From Opitutaceae bacterium (GTDB lineage: Bacteria > Verrucomicrobiota > Verrucomicrobiia > Opitutales > Opitutaceae): DNA of 64,000 nt. Positions 29,620-39,146 of this stretch are shown here, piece by piece; position 1 is the first letter of the stretch, and each line of letters opens with the position of its first letter. The stretch is from the NCBI GenBank assembly GCA_016715765.1, contig JADJZJ010000014.1, forward strand, positions 1 to 64,000, read 5' to 3'. The position numbers and the translations under genes were made by a program. The notes under the pieces are model-generated. The model saw nothing but the letters and a program-made list of their open reading frames with translations, ran no database searches and was not told the origin of the DNA.

Positions 29620-31047
29620 ATGTCCGAAACCTTTCGTCGCACCAAAATCATCGTCACCCTCGGCCCCGCCACGGAAAGCGAGGCCATGCTGGAGAAGATC
29701 ATCGGCGCCGGCGCCAATATCGTCCGCCTCAACATGGCCCACGCGAAGCACGACTGGACGCGTGACGTCATCCGCCGCATCCGCACCGTCAGCGCCCGGC
29801 TCGGCCGCGAGGTCGCCATCATGATGGACATCAAGGGCCCGGAAATCCGCACCGGCGATGTCTCGGTCCCCCTGGAGCTCAAGCCCGGCGAGATCTTCGA
29901 CTTCACCGTCAAGCCCGGGGCCGGCCGCGAGAATGCCGAGGAGATCCGCTCCGTGGACGTCAATTACCAGGACCTCGTGAAGGACATCCGCGTCGGCGAC
30001 ACCGTGCTCGTCGACAACGGCCTCATCCGGCTGGAGGTGCTGGCGAAGAGCGACGCGCACATCCGCTGCCGCGTGCTCATCCCCGGCCAGCTCGCCTCGC
30101 GCCGCCACATCAACCTCCCCGGCGTGAAGGTGAACCTTCCCTCCTTCACCGAGAAGGACCGCGCCGACTCCCTCGTCGGCCTCGAGGAGGGCATCGATTT
30201 CCTCGCCCTCTCCTTCGTCCGCGAAGCCGCCGACATCGCCCGCCTGCGCGAATTCCTCGACGAACGGAAATCCAAGGTCGGCATCATCGCCAAGATCGAG
30301 GACCAGTCCGCCATCGAGAACCTCGACGAGATCGTCCGCGCCTGCGACGCCCTCATGGTCGCGCGCGGCGACCTCGGCATCGAGTGCCCCTTCGAGGAAC
30401 TGCCGGTGATCCAGCGCCGCGCGGTGCGTTCCTGCCTCGCCCACGGCCGGCCGGTCATCGTCGCCACCCACATGCTGGAGTCCATGATCAGCCAGCCCGT
30501 GCCGACGCGCGCCGAGATCACCGACGTCGCCAACGCCGTCTTCGAGCTGGCCGATTGCGTGATGCTTTCCGGCGAGACCACGATCGGCCGCTATCCGGTC
30601 GAGTGCGTCCAGATCCTCGACAAGATCGCCCGCCGCATCGAATCCGAGGACGACAGCGAGTTGCGCCAGGCCGTCACGGTGCGCAGCGAGCGCATGCGCG
30701 TGCTGCATTCCGCCGTGGTCCTCGCCAACAGCCTGCCGGGCTCGAAGCTGCTCACCTTCACGCGCTACGGCACCATGGTCCGCGGCCTCGCCGCCCTGCG
30801 CCCGGTCAGCGCCCCCATCCTCGCCTTCACCCCCGCGCCCGGCCTGCACCGGCAGATGCAATTGCTGCGCGCCGTGGAGCCCTACCTGATGACCTTCGCC
30901 TCGGAGCCCGACATCACCATCGAGAACGCCATCATGCACCTGCGCCGCCTCGGCCGCATCGCGCCCGGCGACAAGCTGATCGTGGCCACCGACATCCTCT
31001 CGCAGGACCGCCTCGTGGAAAGCGTGCAGCTGCGCACCGTGCAGTGA
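29620..31047 (+). CDS. pyk: Pyruvate kinase
   Basis: I chose ATG 29620 (MSETFRRTKIIVTLGPATES), 8 bp after the upstream stop. The 475-residue protein shows DIKGPEIRTG, the phosphoryl-transfer Lys in GIIAKIEDQ, VARGDLGIE and MLSGETTIGRYPVE, followed by a C-terminal domain. It converts phosphoenolpyruvate and ADP to pyruvate and ATP. The Glu in GPEIRTG fits K+-dependent enzymes. One oddity is that the first active-site stretch reads RLNMAHA (residues 36-42), where most enzymes have RLNFSHG. The usual Ser that helps bind K+ is Ala here. Confidence 0.95.
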   Translation: MSETFRRTKIIVTLGPATESEAMLEKIIGAGANIVRLNMAHAKHDWTRDVIRRIRTVSARLGREVAIMMDIKGPEIRTGDVSVPLELKPGEIFDFTVKPGAGRENAEEIRSVDVNYQDLVKDIRVGDTVLVDNGLIRLEVLAKSDAHIRCRVLIPGQLASRRHINLPGVKVNLPSFTEKDRADSLVGLEEGIDFLALSFVREAADIARLREFLDERKSKVGIIAKIEDQSAIENLDEIVRACDALMVARGDLGIECPFEELPVIQRRAVRSCLAHGRPVIVATHMLESMISQPVPTRAEITDVANAVFELADCVMLSGETTIGRYPVECVQILDKIARRIESEDDSELRQAVTVRSERMRVLHSAVVLANSLPGSKLLTFTRYGTMVRGLAALRPVSAPILAFTPAPGLHRQMQLLRAVEPYLMTFASEPDITIENAIMHLRRLGRIAPGDKLIVATDILSQDRLVESVQLRTVQ

Positions 31048-31078
31048 GGCAACAAGGGAGCGCGACGTAAGTCCGCAA

Positions 31079-31240
31079 GTAGCTACGAGCGTGAGCGAGT
31101 GGATTGCCTGTCCACCCTGGGAGCGCGGACGGCTCGTCCGCTTCATTGCCAGACTGCGGGCGGGCCGCCCGCGTCCATCCCAGTCTGTCATTCTGGGCGC
31201 CGTGCTGCCTCCCAATCGGGCGCGCTCCCACCACCACCGC
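31079..31240. repeat. Half family C element and family E hairpins
   Basis: A left half of family C (GTAGCTACGAGCGTGAGCGA) is followed by TGGGAGCGCGGACGGCTCGT and GCGGGCGGGCCGCCCGCG hairpins and a closing GCGCGCTCCCACC. The 311-bp gap 31048-31358 holds no gene. Confidence 0.7.
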
Positions 31241-31358
31241 TCCTGCATTCGCTCACCAGGATGCCCATCCCTGCCGTCATCGTGAGCGGGCTTGAAATAC
31301 CCCCTCACAAGCCGACTATGCCCGCAATGAAACCGGCGTCCGCTGTCCGCCTGAAACG

Positions 31359-33323
31359 ATGAGCCTGATCCTCGACCTCACCCGGATTGGAGAAAATTCC
31401 CGCCGCACGCCTCAGCACGGGCGCTTCCACGTCCGCGCCCTGGCCGCCGCCGACTGGATGCTGGCCTACCCGATCCCGCCCGCCCTCGACTCCGGTCCGC
31501 CGAAAATGCTGAAGGCCGTCCCGCCCCCGCCCGGCGTCACGCCCTTCAGCACCGATTATCTCATCGCCCACGAAGCCTACGAGGTCGCGACCTTCGCGTA
31601 CCTGCGCGCCGCTTCCCAACTGTCCTTTGCCTTTCACGCCACCGGCCAGGCGGATTTCGCCCAACGCGCGGTCGCCTGGGTGGAACAGTTTGTCCGGGTC
31701 ATGCCGCACTGGGGACCCCAGGCGAGCGGCACCGACACGTTCATGCCGCGGGCCATGTGCGCCACCGCCCTCGCCTGTGACTGGCTGGGCGAGGCCCTGC
31801 CGCCGGCGCTCCGCGCGCAGGCCAGGCTCCGGGTCGAGCATGCCCTTGACCAATGCATCAGCGAGTGGGGCGCCGGCATCGCCAAACCGCTACCTGAGCA
31901 CGTCAACAATCACTGGTGGTACAACCTCAGCCTGGCCGGCATCGCCGGATTGTGGCTGGGCCGGCGTGATTTTGCCCTCCGCCTGGGCGAGCATTTCGAG
32001 CAGCTCATCCCGCTCTCCATCGGCCCGGACGGCGACTACATCGACAAACCCGGCTACCTGATGTGGGCGTACCGCTGGGCCTTTCCGTTCTGGCTGGCCC
32101 TGGAACAGGCCGGCGGACCGCGCCTGCTCGATCATCCGCGTATCGGCGCCTCCGCCCGCTGGCTGGTCGCCATGCAGGCGCCCGGCGATCTGGGCTGGGT
32201 GGATTGGCCGCGCGGATTCAATTATCCGTGGCTGTACCTGCTGATGGCCGCACGCCACCGCCTGCCCGCCGTGCAATGGATGGGCCTCGCCCTGCGCGAA
32301 CGGATGTCGGTCCGGCACGAGGCCTCCTGGGTCGACGTGATGTGCGCCGGGGCGGAGATGAACGGCCAGGTTTACGACGAATCCGTGCCGGCCATCCACC
32401 CCCGCGAGGACGGCTGCCTGCGCACGCGCCATTACCGTGCCACCGGTTGGGCGGCCCTGCGCGATACTTGGGACGACAACGCTGTCAGTGCCTTTCTCCA
32501 CGCCGGGCCGGCCTCGGGCAAAAACTACCATGACCAGGGCCAGGTCACGCTCCTCGCCTTCGGCCAGCGCGTGCTCGGCCTGCCGCTGCTCCCCTTCGAC
32601 AACTACCTGTCCGTCCACGCCGCCGCCCCGTTCATGATGTCCAACCAATCCGGCTTTGTGGCGGAAGTGGAAGGCGTGGGCCAGGCCAGCGGCCACTACC
32701 CCCATGAGTCGCCGCTGGTGGCGGAGATTGGCACCGTGGCCCAAACCCCGCTCGCGCGCCTCACCGCGGTGAAATCCGAAAGCGGAGAGCATTGGGCCAC
32801 GGCTGACCTGACCCGGGCCTATCAGGATTTTTCCTGCGAAGGATTGTGGGGACACCCGGTGCAGGCGCCACCGGCTTGGGAGGGTCTGCTGAAAAACCGA
32901 CTCGCGCGTTTCGAGCGGCGCATCGCGCTCGTTGACGGCGCCTGGCTCGTGATCGTCGATCATCTGCAGTCGCATCCAGGTCAACCCGTGCGAATTTCCC
33001 TGCGTCACACCACGGTCGAGATGCGGATCAGTCCGGCAACGACGCACGTTGATCTGGCCGGCGACCTGGCCAAGGCGCGCCTGTGGTGGTGGAGCGACCA
33101 ACCCGCCGCGCTCTCAGTTGCACCGTGGCATCATTCGGAACTCGGCCGGATGTTGCAGCTGGATGTGACCGCCCCCGTGGAGCAGGTGAACGTGATCTGG
33201 GCCCTGCAACTCGCGCGGCCGGACGCCGCGTTTGCCCCGGCCCCGGCCACATCCGGAGCGTTGCCCGAAGCCCTGCAACTCGGCGCGCGACACCTGGTCG
33301 TTCCTTCGCTTCTAGGGACGTAA
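31359..33323 (+). CDS. Heparinase II/III-like polysaccharide lyase
   Basis: This is 654 residues from ATG 31359 (MSLILDLTRIGENSRR) with no signal peptide. The N-terminal half is an alpha/alpha toroid (PLPEHVNNHWWYNLSLAGIA, PDGDYIDKPGYLMWAYRWAF). The C-terminal half is the beta-sandwich heparinase II/III domain (ASGKNYHDQGQVTLLAFGQR with the conserved H/D-x-x-Q pattern, LVDGAWLVIVDHL). Lyases of this kind cleave uronic-acid polysaccharides such as heparin, alginate or oligouronides. Absence of an export signal suggests action on imported oligosaccharides. It is monocistronic, followed by a family H remnant starting at its TAA. Confidence 0.85.
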   Translation: MSLILDLTRIGENSRRTPQHGRFHVRALAAADWMLAYPIPPALDSGPPKMLKAVPPPPGVTPFSTDYLIAHEAYEVATFAYLRAASQLSFAFHATGQADFAQRAVAWVEQFVRVMPHWGPQASGTDTFMPRAMCATALACDWLGEALPPALRAQARLRVEHALDQCISEWGAGIAKPLPEHVNNHWWYNLSLAGIAGLWLGRRDFALRLGEHFEQLIPLSIGPDGDYIDKPGYLMWAYRWAFPFWLALEQAGGPRLLDHPRIGASARWLVAMQAPGDLGWVDWPRGFNYPWLYLLMAARHRLPAVQWMGLALRERMSVRHEASWVDVMCAGAEMNGQVYDESVPAIHPREDGCLRTRHYRATGWAALRDTWDDNAVSAFLHAGPASGKNYHDQGQVTLLAFGQRVLGLPLLPFDNYLSVHAAAPFMMSNQSGFVAEVEGVGQASGHYPHESPLVAEIGTVAQTPLARLTAVKSESGEHWATADLTRAYQDFSCEGLWGHPVQAPPAWEGLLKNRLARFERRIALVDGAWLVIVDHLQSHPGQPVRISLRHTTVEMRISPATTHVDLAGDLAKARLWWWSDQPAALSVAPWHHSELGRMLQLDVTAPVEQVNVIWALQLARPDAAFAPAPATSGALPEALQLGARHLVVPSLLGT

Positions 33324-33353
33324 GGTATGTGCCTGCTTGCAGGCGATGATCGA

Positions 33354-33435
33354 TGTAGGGCCGGACCTTGGTCCGGCCTCGTCCGCGATGACGGCAGCAT
33401 TGGCACAACAGGCGTCACCAAGGTGACGCCCTACA
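33354..33435. repeat. Family L composite hairpin, copy 1
   Basis: TGTAGGGCCGGACCTTGGTC ... GGCGTCACCAAGGTGACGCC followed by CTACA. The second copy is at 46073-46155. The rest of 33324-33619 contains a family H remnant (TGCCTGCTTGCAGGCGATG), a G remnant (AGCGGGCTGCCTACG) and a further palindrome at about 33518-33574. No gene was found. Confidence 0.8.
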
Positions 33436-33619
33436 GGACTGATTTCGAATTCGCCTTAAGTAAGTGCCATTTCCCGCCAGCGGGCTGCCTACGCCAACAC
33501 CCGGCTTGGTGAATCCTTGCAGCCGGGGGTCGCTGACGCCGGTTCTTAAATCCCCGGGCTCAGCGCCCCCGGCTACATCCTGTTCAAACCGCCGCTGCGG
33601 AGAGTTCGCGGAAATGGCC

Positions 33620-33644
33620 GTAACTCTTGCCATCGGCATCCGTC
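33620..33644 (+). promoter_or_regulatory. Predicted ECF-type promoter P1 of the metal island
   Basis: GTAAC (33620-33624) and CGTC (33641-33644) are separated by exactly 16 bp, and the ATG of the Cys-rich peptide gene lies 23 nt downstream. The same arrangement occurs at 39885 and 41253. GTAAC/GGAAC-N16-CGTC is the common form of ECF sigma promoters. Confidence 0.65.
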
Positions 33645-33667
33645 AGCCTATTGGTACCACCCGTCGC

Positions 33668-34027
33668 ATGAAGCAACTTGTCTGGCTCCTCCTCGCCGCC
33701 TGCGTCCTCGCCTTTGGGCAGGTCCAGCCCGTGGCGTCGACGGCGGCCAGGAATGAGTGTTGCGACTGCTGCGACTGCAACGGCACGTGCGGCATGCCTG
33801 ACTGCCTCCCGGCCCCGACGGCCCGGGTGCCCGTGGTGGCCCAGTCCGCTCCGCGCACGGAGTTGACCGAGACCAGGCGCCGCCAGGCACCGAAGCAGGA
33901 GATGACCCAAGCCCTGTGCGGCCGGTCGCTGAACCCGGTTTCTCCCGCGCTGGCCCTGGCCTCTTCCCGGCCGCTGCCGGTGGTGAATGCGCCGGTTTTC
34001 CTGCTGCACTGCAGTTTCCTGATCTGA
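33668..34027 (+). CDS. Small secreted Cys-rich protein heading the cus cluster
   Basis: I chose ATG 33668 (MKQLVWLLLAACVLAFGQVQ), giving a 119-residue protein with a signal peptide, directly after predicted promoter P1. The mature start holds a dense Cys patch, ECCDCCDCNGTCGMPDCLP (residues about 30-48), likely to bind soft metals. The remainder is Pro/Ala/Ser-rich and ends in VFLLHCSFLI. A protein of similar plan precedes the second RND operon (46143-46616). It may be a periplasmic metal chaperone or an uptake-limiting peptide; this is inferred from composition and position only. No characterised homologue is recognised. Confidence 0.65.
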   Translation: MKQLVWLLLAACVLAFGQVQPVASTAARNECCDCCDCNGTCGMPDCLPAPTARVPVVAQSAPRTELTETRRRQAPKQEMTQALCGRSLNPVSPALALASSRPLPVVNAPVFLLHCSFLI

Positions 34028-34126
34028 GCGCAGGGGGTTGGTGTGTCCCGAGCCGGCGCTTTGCGCGGCTGCTGTTTCCGCCGTGAATCCGGCGTGATGT
34101 TTCTCTGAACCCTCCCTGCTTCCGTC

Positions 34127-35807
34127 ATGAAAACTGTTCTCCTCCTTTCCCTGCTCATTCTCCTGGCCGCCGGCGGTTACTACGCTGGCCGGCAGCACTC
34201 CCATGTTCCCGCCGCCACCGGCAGCGCGACTCCGGCCGCAGTCTACCAGTGCCCGATGCACCCGTGGATCAAGTCCGACCAGGCGGACGCCAAATGCACC
34301 ATCTGCGGCATGGCCCTGGTCGCCGCCTCGGCCTCAGCCACCGCGAATGACGCCGCCGTGGACCCCAATCTCGTCACCCTCACCCCGGCGCAGGCCGCGG
34401 TGACCGGCGTCAGGACCGACACGGTCCGGCGCGCCCCGCTCCAACGGGGCCTGCGCGTCAACGGGGTCATTGACGACGACGACACGCGCCACCGCATCCT
34501 CGCCGCCCGCGTTCCCGGCCGCATTGAAAAACTCCACGTCAACTACGTCGGCGCCGAGGTCGAGGCCGGCGCCCCGCTCGCGACCATCTACAGCCCGGAA
34601 ATGCTGACCGCCCAGCGCACCTACGTCGAAAGGCTCAAGGGCGGCATTGCCTTCACCGTCTCGGAACGCTCCCTGGCCCGCGAACGAATGCTGGAACTGG
34701 GTCTGACCGAGGAGGAAATCCGCATCCTCGAGGGCACCCTCCAGCCCACCGCCATGGTCAACGTCCGCGCCCCGATGTCCGGCACGGTCGTTTCCCGGTC
34801 GGTCTACGAGGGACAGTACGTCGAGACCAACGACCCGCTGTTCGAGATCGGGGATTTTTCGCACATGTGGTTCGTCTTCGATGCCTACGAACCCGACCTG
34901 CCCTGGATCCGGCCCGGCCAGATGGTTGAACTCACCCTGTCGTCCCTGCCCGGCCAGGTGCTGACCGCGCCCATCACCTTCATTGATCCCAACCTCGACG
35001 GCGCCACCCGCACGGCCCGCGTACGCGTGATCCTCGACAACTCCCGCCGCCTGCTCCTGCACAAGCAGACCGCCCAGGCCGTCGTGCGCACCCGAGTCGC
35101 CCGAGACCCTGCTCGTACCCCGGTCCGCCGTGCTGCAGCACGGCGGCCAGCCGGTCGTCTTCGTTGCCCGTGCTCACGAGGCCTATGCCGCCCGCGGAAT
35201 CCAGCTCGGCCGCATCGGGGACACCGAGGCCGAGGTCCTCTCCGGCCTCAAGGAAGGCGACCAGGTCGTCACCGAGGGCGCCCTGCTGCTCGACGGCCAG
35301 GCCCAGCTCGCCCACGCCGCGGTGGGTTCCAGCGGACACGATCACGGCCCTGTCACACCCGCCCCGGTTTCCGTCGCGCTGCCGGCCCACGACGGCGACG
35401 CCCACACTTTGCTGAAAACCCTCGCCTTCGCCGCCGCCGATGGCGCCGATGCCCTCGCCTCCGACGACCTTGCGGGCTACGGGAAAAATCTCCCGACCCT
35501 GCGCGCCGCCCTCGACGCCTACCTCACCGGTTTCGGCCCCGCCGCCCGCGGACCGCTGGCGGCGTTCACCGGCAAGCTCGCCGACGGTCCAGATCTCGAC
35601 GCCGCCCGCCGGGCCTTCGAGCCCTTCAGCACCGCCGTCGCCGACGCCGCGAAGGCCGAGCATCTCCATCACCAGGAGAAGCTCTGGATCTACGAGTGCC
35701 CCATGACGCCCGTCCTCGGCACCGGCCGCTGGCTCTCCAAAACCCGCCAGCTCCGCAACCCGTTCTTCGGCTCCGCCATGCTCGAATGCGGCGACGAGGT
35801 GAACTGA
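34127..35807 (+). CDS. cusB: CusB-type efflux adaptor (membrane fusion protein), one frameshift
   Basis: Start ATG 34127 (MKTVLLLSLLILLAAGGYYA), a membrane anchor. Residues about 40-66 form a heavy-metal-binding domain (YQCPMHPWIKSDQADAKCTI, then CGMALV). The barrel-sandwich and hairpin region follow (VPGRIEKLHVNYVGAEVEAG, IYSPEMLTAQRTYVERL). At about 35090-35098 the frame shifts; the second frame begins SPETLLVPRSAVLQHGGQPV and continues to TGA 35807, including a second metal-type motif YECPMTPVLGTGRWL. It links CusA to the outer-membrane channel for Cu(I)/Ag(I) efflux. Both halves are conserved, so one wrong base in the draft is as likely as a real mutation. Confidence 0.82.
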
Positions 35808-35814
35808 ACCCACC

Positions 35815-35849
35815 CCGGGCTTTGTCACGTAATACGTGACAAAGCCCGG
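35815..35849. repeat. Perfect 35-bp palindrome between cusB and cusA
   Basis: The arms CCGGGCTTTGTCACGTA (35815-35831) and TACGTGACAAAGCCCGG (35833-35849) are exact reverse complements around one base. It begins 7 bp after the cusB stop and ends 32 bp before cusA. It could be an intercistronic RNA hairpin or an operator. Confidence 0.75.
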
Positions 35850-35881
35850 ATCGCTCCTCTCACCAAAATCTCCCGCCCACC

Positions 35882-38800
35882 ATGATCAACCGCATCATCA
35901 CGTGGTCCCTGCACCACCGGTTTCTCGTCATCAGCAGCTTCATCGCCCTCTGCGCCTGGGGCGTGTTCGCGCTGCAGCGCGTGCCGATCGACGCCATTCC
36001 CGATCTCTCGGAAAACCAGGTCATCGTCTACGCCGACTGGCCCGGCCGCTCGCCCCAGGAAGTCGAGGACCAGATCACCTACCCGCTCAGCGTCTCGCTC
36101 CAGGGCCTCGCCGGCGTGAAGAGCGTGCGCGCCACCTCGATGTTCGGTTTCTCGTTCCTCACCGTCATCTTCGAGGACCGGATCGATCCCTACTTTGCCC
36201 GCACCCGGGTGCTCGAACGGCTCAACTCCCTCGGCGACGCCCTGCCCGGCGGCGTCACCGCCCGCCTCGGCCCGGATGCCACCGGCCTCGGCTGGGTTTA
36301 CCAGTACCACTACCAGGGATGATCCCCGGGCGGCAGGACCTCGGTTACTGCGCGCGGTCCAGGACTGGTTCGTCCGCTACCAGCTCGCCGCCGTGCCCGG
36401 CGTCGCCGAAGTCGCCAGCCTCGGCGGCTTCGTGCGGCAGTACCAGATCGAGGTCTCCGCCCTCAAGATGCGCAGTCGGACGTATGCTCGGCGAGGTCAT
36501 GGACGCCGTCGCCGGCAACCTCAACGTCGGCGGCAAGATCATCGAGGAGAACGGCGCCGAGTTCGTGGTCCGCGGCGTCGGCCTGGTGCAGAGCGCCGCC
36601 GATCTCGAGTCGGTCGCGCTCAGCCGGGAACGGCAAGCCGCTCCTGCTGCGCGAAGTCGCCACCGTCCGCATCGGCGGCGACTTCCGCCGCGGCGCCCTC
36701 GACGTCAACGGCCGTGCCGTCGTCGGCGGCATCGTCGTCATGCGCTACGGTGAAAATGCCTGGAAGGTCATCCAGGACGTGAAGGCCCGGCTGGCCGCCC
36801 TCGCCCCCGGCCTGCCGACGGGCGTCTCCGTCGAGCCATTCTATGACCGCAGCGACCTCATCGCCCGCGCCATCGCCACGCTCAAGTCCGCGCTCACCGA
36901 GGAAATCCTCCTCGTGACGCTCGCGCACATCCTGTTCCTGTTCCACTTCCGCAGCATCCTCATCGTCACGCTGCCGCTGCCGGCCTCGATCCTGATTTCG
37001 TTCATCCTGATGCACCAGTTCGGCATCCCGTCGCACATCATGTCGCTCACCGGCATCGCCATTTCCATCGGCGTGCTGGTGGACGCCGGCATCGTGATGA
37101 CGGAAAACGTCATCCGGCACTGCGAGCGCGCCGAGGAGGAGCTGGGCCGCCGGCTCACCCCGCCGGAAGTCTTCACCCACACGCTGACCGCCGCCACGCA
37201 GGTTGGCCGGCCGATGTTCTTCTCGATGCTGGTCATCATCCTGGCCTTCGTGCCGGTGTTCCTGCTGACCGGCCAGGAGGGCAAGCTCTTCCATCCCCTC
37301 GCCTTCACCAAGTCCTTCGCCCTCATCGGCGCCGTGCTGCTCGCCGTGACCGCCGTGCCGGTCTTCTGCACGCTGCTCGTGCGCGGACCCTTCAAGCCCG
37401 AGAGCGAGAATTGGCTGATGAAATACCTCCTGCGGATCTACGACCCCGTGCTCGACTGGGCGCTGGGCAACCGCAAGTCCGTGCTCGCCCTCGCCGTCTC
37501 CCTGCTGGCGGTCTGCCTGGTCGTGGCCTTCGGCCTGCCGCGCGCCGTCAATGTCCGGCTGCCCGACTCCGTCGCCCGCCACACGCAGGGTTTCGGGAGC
37601 GAGTTCATGCCGACGCTCGAGGAAGGCTCGCTGCTGTTCATGCCCGTGCTGCTCCCGGCCACCTCGCTGACCGAGGTCCAGCGGATCATGGCCTGGCAGG
37701 ACAAGGTCATGAGCGAGCACCCCGCCGTTGCCTCCGTCGCCGGCAAACTCGGCCGCGCCGAGACCGCCACCGATCCCGCCCCGGTCGAGATGATCGAGAC
37801 CACCATCATGCTGAAGCCGGAGCGCGAATGGCCGGCCGGCACCACCAAGGCCTCCATCATCGCCGACCTCTCGGAGAAGCTCATGAACGTCCCCGGCTAC
37901 GTGCCGGGTTTCCTCCAGCCGATCGAGAACCGCGTGCTCATGACCAGCACCGGCATCCGCGCGCAGGTCGGCGTGAAACTCTTCGGCGACAGCCTCGACG
38001 CGCTGCAGGCCAAGGCCTTCGAGATCGAACGCGTGATCAACCGCGTCCAGGGCGCCACCGGCGTCGCGCCCTCCCGCGTGCAGGGCAAACCCTACCTGGA
38101 AATCGGCGTCCGCCGGACCGAACTCGCCCGCCATGGTCTCAGCGTGGAGGATGTGTTCCGTTACGTGGAGGCCGGCATCGGCGGCGTCACGGTCGGCACG
38201 ACGATCAAGGGCCGCGAACGCTGGCCCTTGCAGGTCCGCCTGGAGCAGGCGGACCGCGGCGACATCGAACGGCTCGGCGACCTGCCCGTGCCCACGCCCT
38301 CCGGCGCCACGATCCCCCTCGGTCAGGTCGCCGACATCCGCCGCGTGGTGGGTCCCAACGAGATTGCCTCCGAGAACGGCCGCCTCCGCGTTTTCGTCCA
38401 GGCCAATGTACGCGACCGCGACCTCGGCGGGTTCGTCAACGAGATCAAGGCGCGGATCGAAAAGGAGGTCCGCCTGGATCCCGGCATGAGCCTCGAATAC
38501 TCGGGCCAGTACGAGCACCAGCTCCGCGCCCGCCAGACGCTGCTCTACGTTTTCCCCGCCGTGATCCTGATCATCTTCGCGCTCCTCGTCGTGACCTTCC
38601 ACTCCGTGTCCGAGGCCGCGCACGTGATCCTCGCCGTGCCGTTCGCCCTCACCGGCGGCGTGCTCCTGCAGGCGTGGCTCGGCTACAACTTCAGCGTCGC
38701 CGTCTGGGTCGGCTACATCGCCCTCTTCGGCACCGCCATCCAGACCGGCGTGGTCATGGTGGTGTATCTGGAGGAAGCGGTGCAGAAGGCGCTCGCAGCT

Positions 38801-39136
38801 AAATGTAGGGCGGGGTTTCCAAACCCCGCCTTGGTTGGCGTTGTAGCTGGCGAGGCGGGGATCGGAATCCCCGCCCTACAACCAAACCTAACCCGCCCCG
38901 AACTCATCGCCGCGATCAAGGAAGGCGCGCGCCTCCGGCTCCGGCCCAAGGTCATGACCGTGGCCACGACGGTGGCGTCGTTGCTGCCGATCTTCTGGAG
39001 CAACCGCACCGGCGTTGAGATCATGCAACCACTGGCCGCCCCGGTCGTCGGCGGCATGCTGTCGAGTCTCGTGCACATCCTCGTGGTCACCCCCGTGATT
39101 TTCGCATGGCTGCACGAGCGCAAACTCGCCAAATAA
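35882..39136 (+). pseudogene. cusA: CusA-type heavy-metal RND permease with several frameshifts
   Basis: Start ATG 35882 (MINRIITWSLHHRFLVISSF). The first frame ends after GLGWVYQYHYQG at 36322. Conserved CusA sequence continues in other frames: LLRAVQDWFVRYQLAAVPGV from 36345, MDAVAGNLNVGGKIIEENGA from 36500, GKPLLLREVATVRIGGDF from 36635, then one open frame to TAA 39136. At least three indels lie within 320 bp. The rest is a complete HME-RND pump with SIGVLVDAGIVMTENVIRH in TM4 and two porter domains. A hairpin repeat (38804-38889) is translated in frame just before LTRPELIAAIKEG. Either the copy is decaying or this region of the draft is error-rich. Confidence 0.78.
38804..38889. repeat. 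Family B hairpin inside the cusA reading frame
   Basis: TGTAGGGCGGGGTTTCCAAA ... GGAATCCCCGCCCTACA, then ACCAAACCT. It has the same 77-bp core length and flank (ACAACCAAACCT) as the intergenic copy at 43517-43602. It is translated as about 29 extra residues in cusA without breaking the frame. Confidence 0.9.
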
Positions 39137-39146
39137 TCCCCACCCC

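Noticed and set aside
36620..38623. A 667-codon minus-strand frame opposite cusA
   Set aside because: It is a shadow of the RND permease, whose conserved motifs are on the plus strand.
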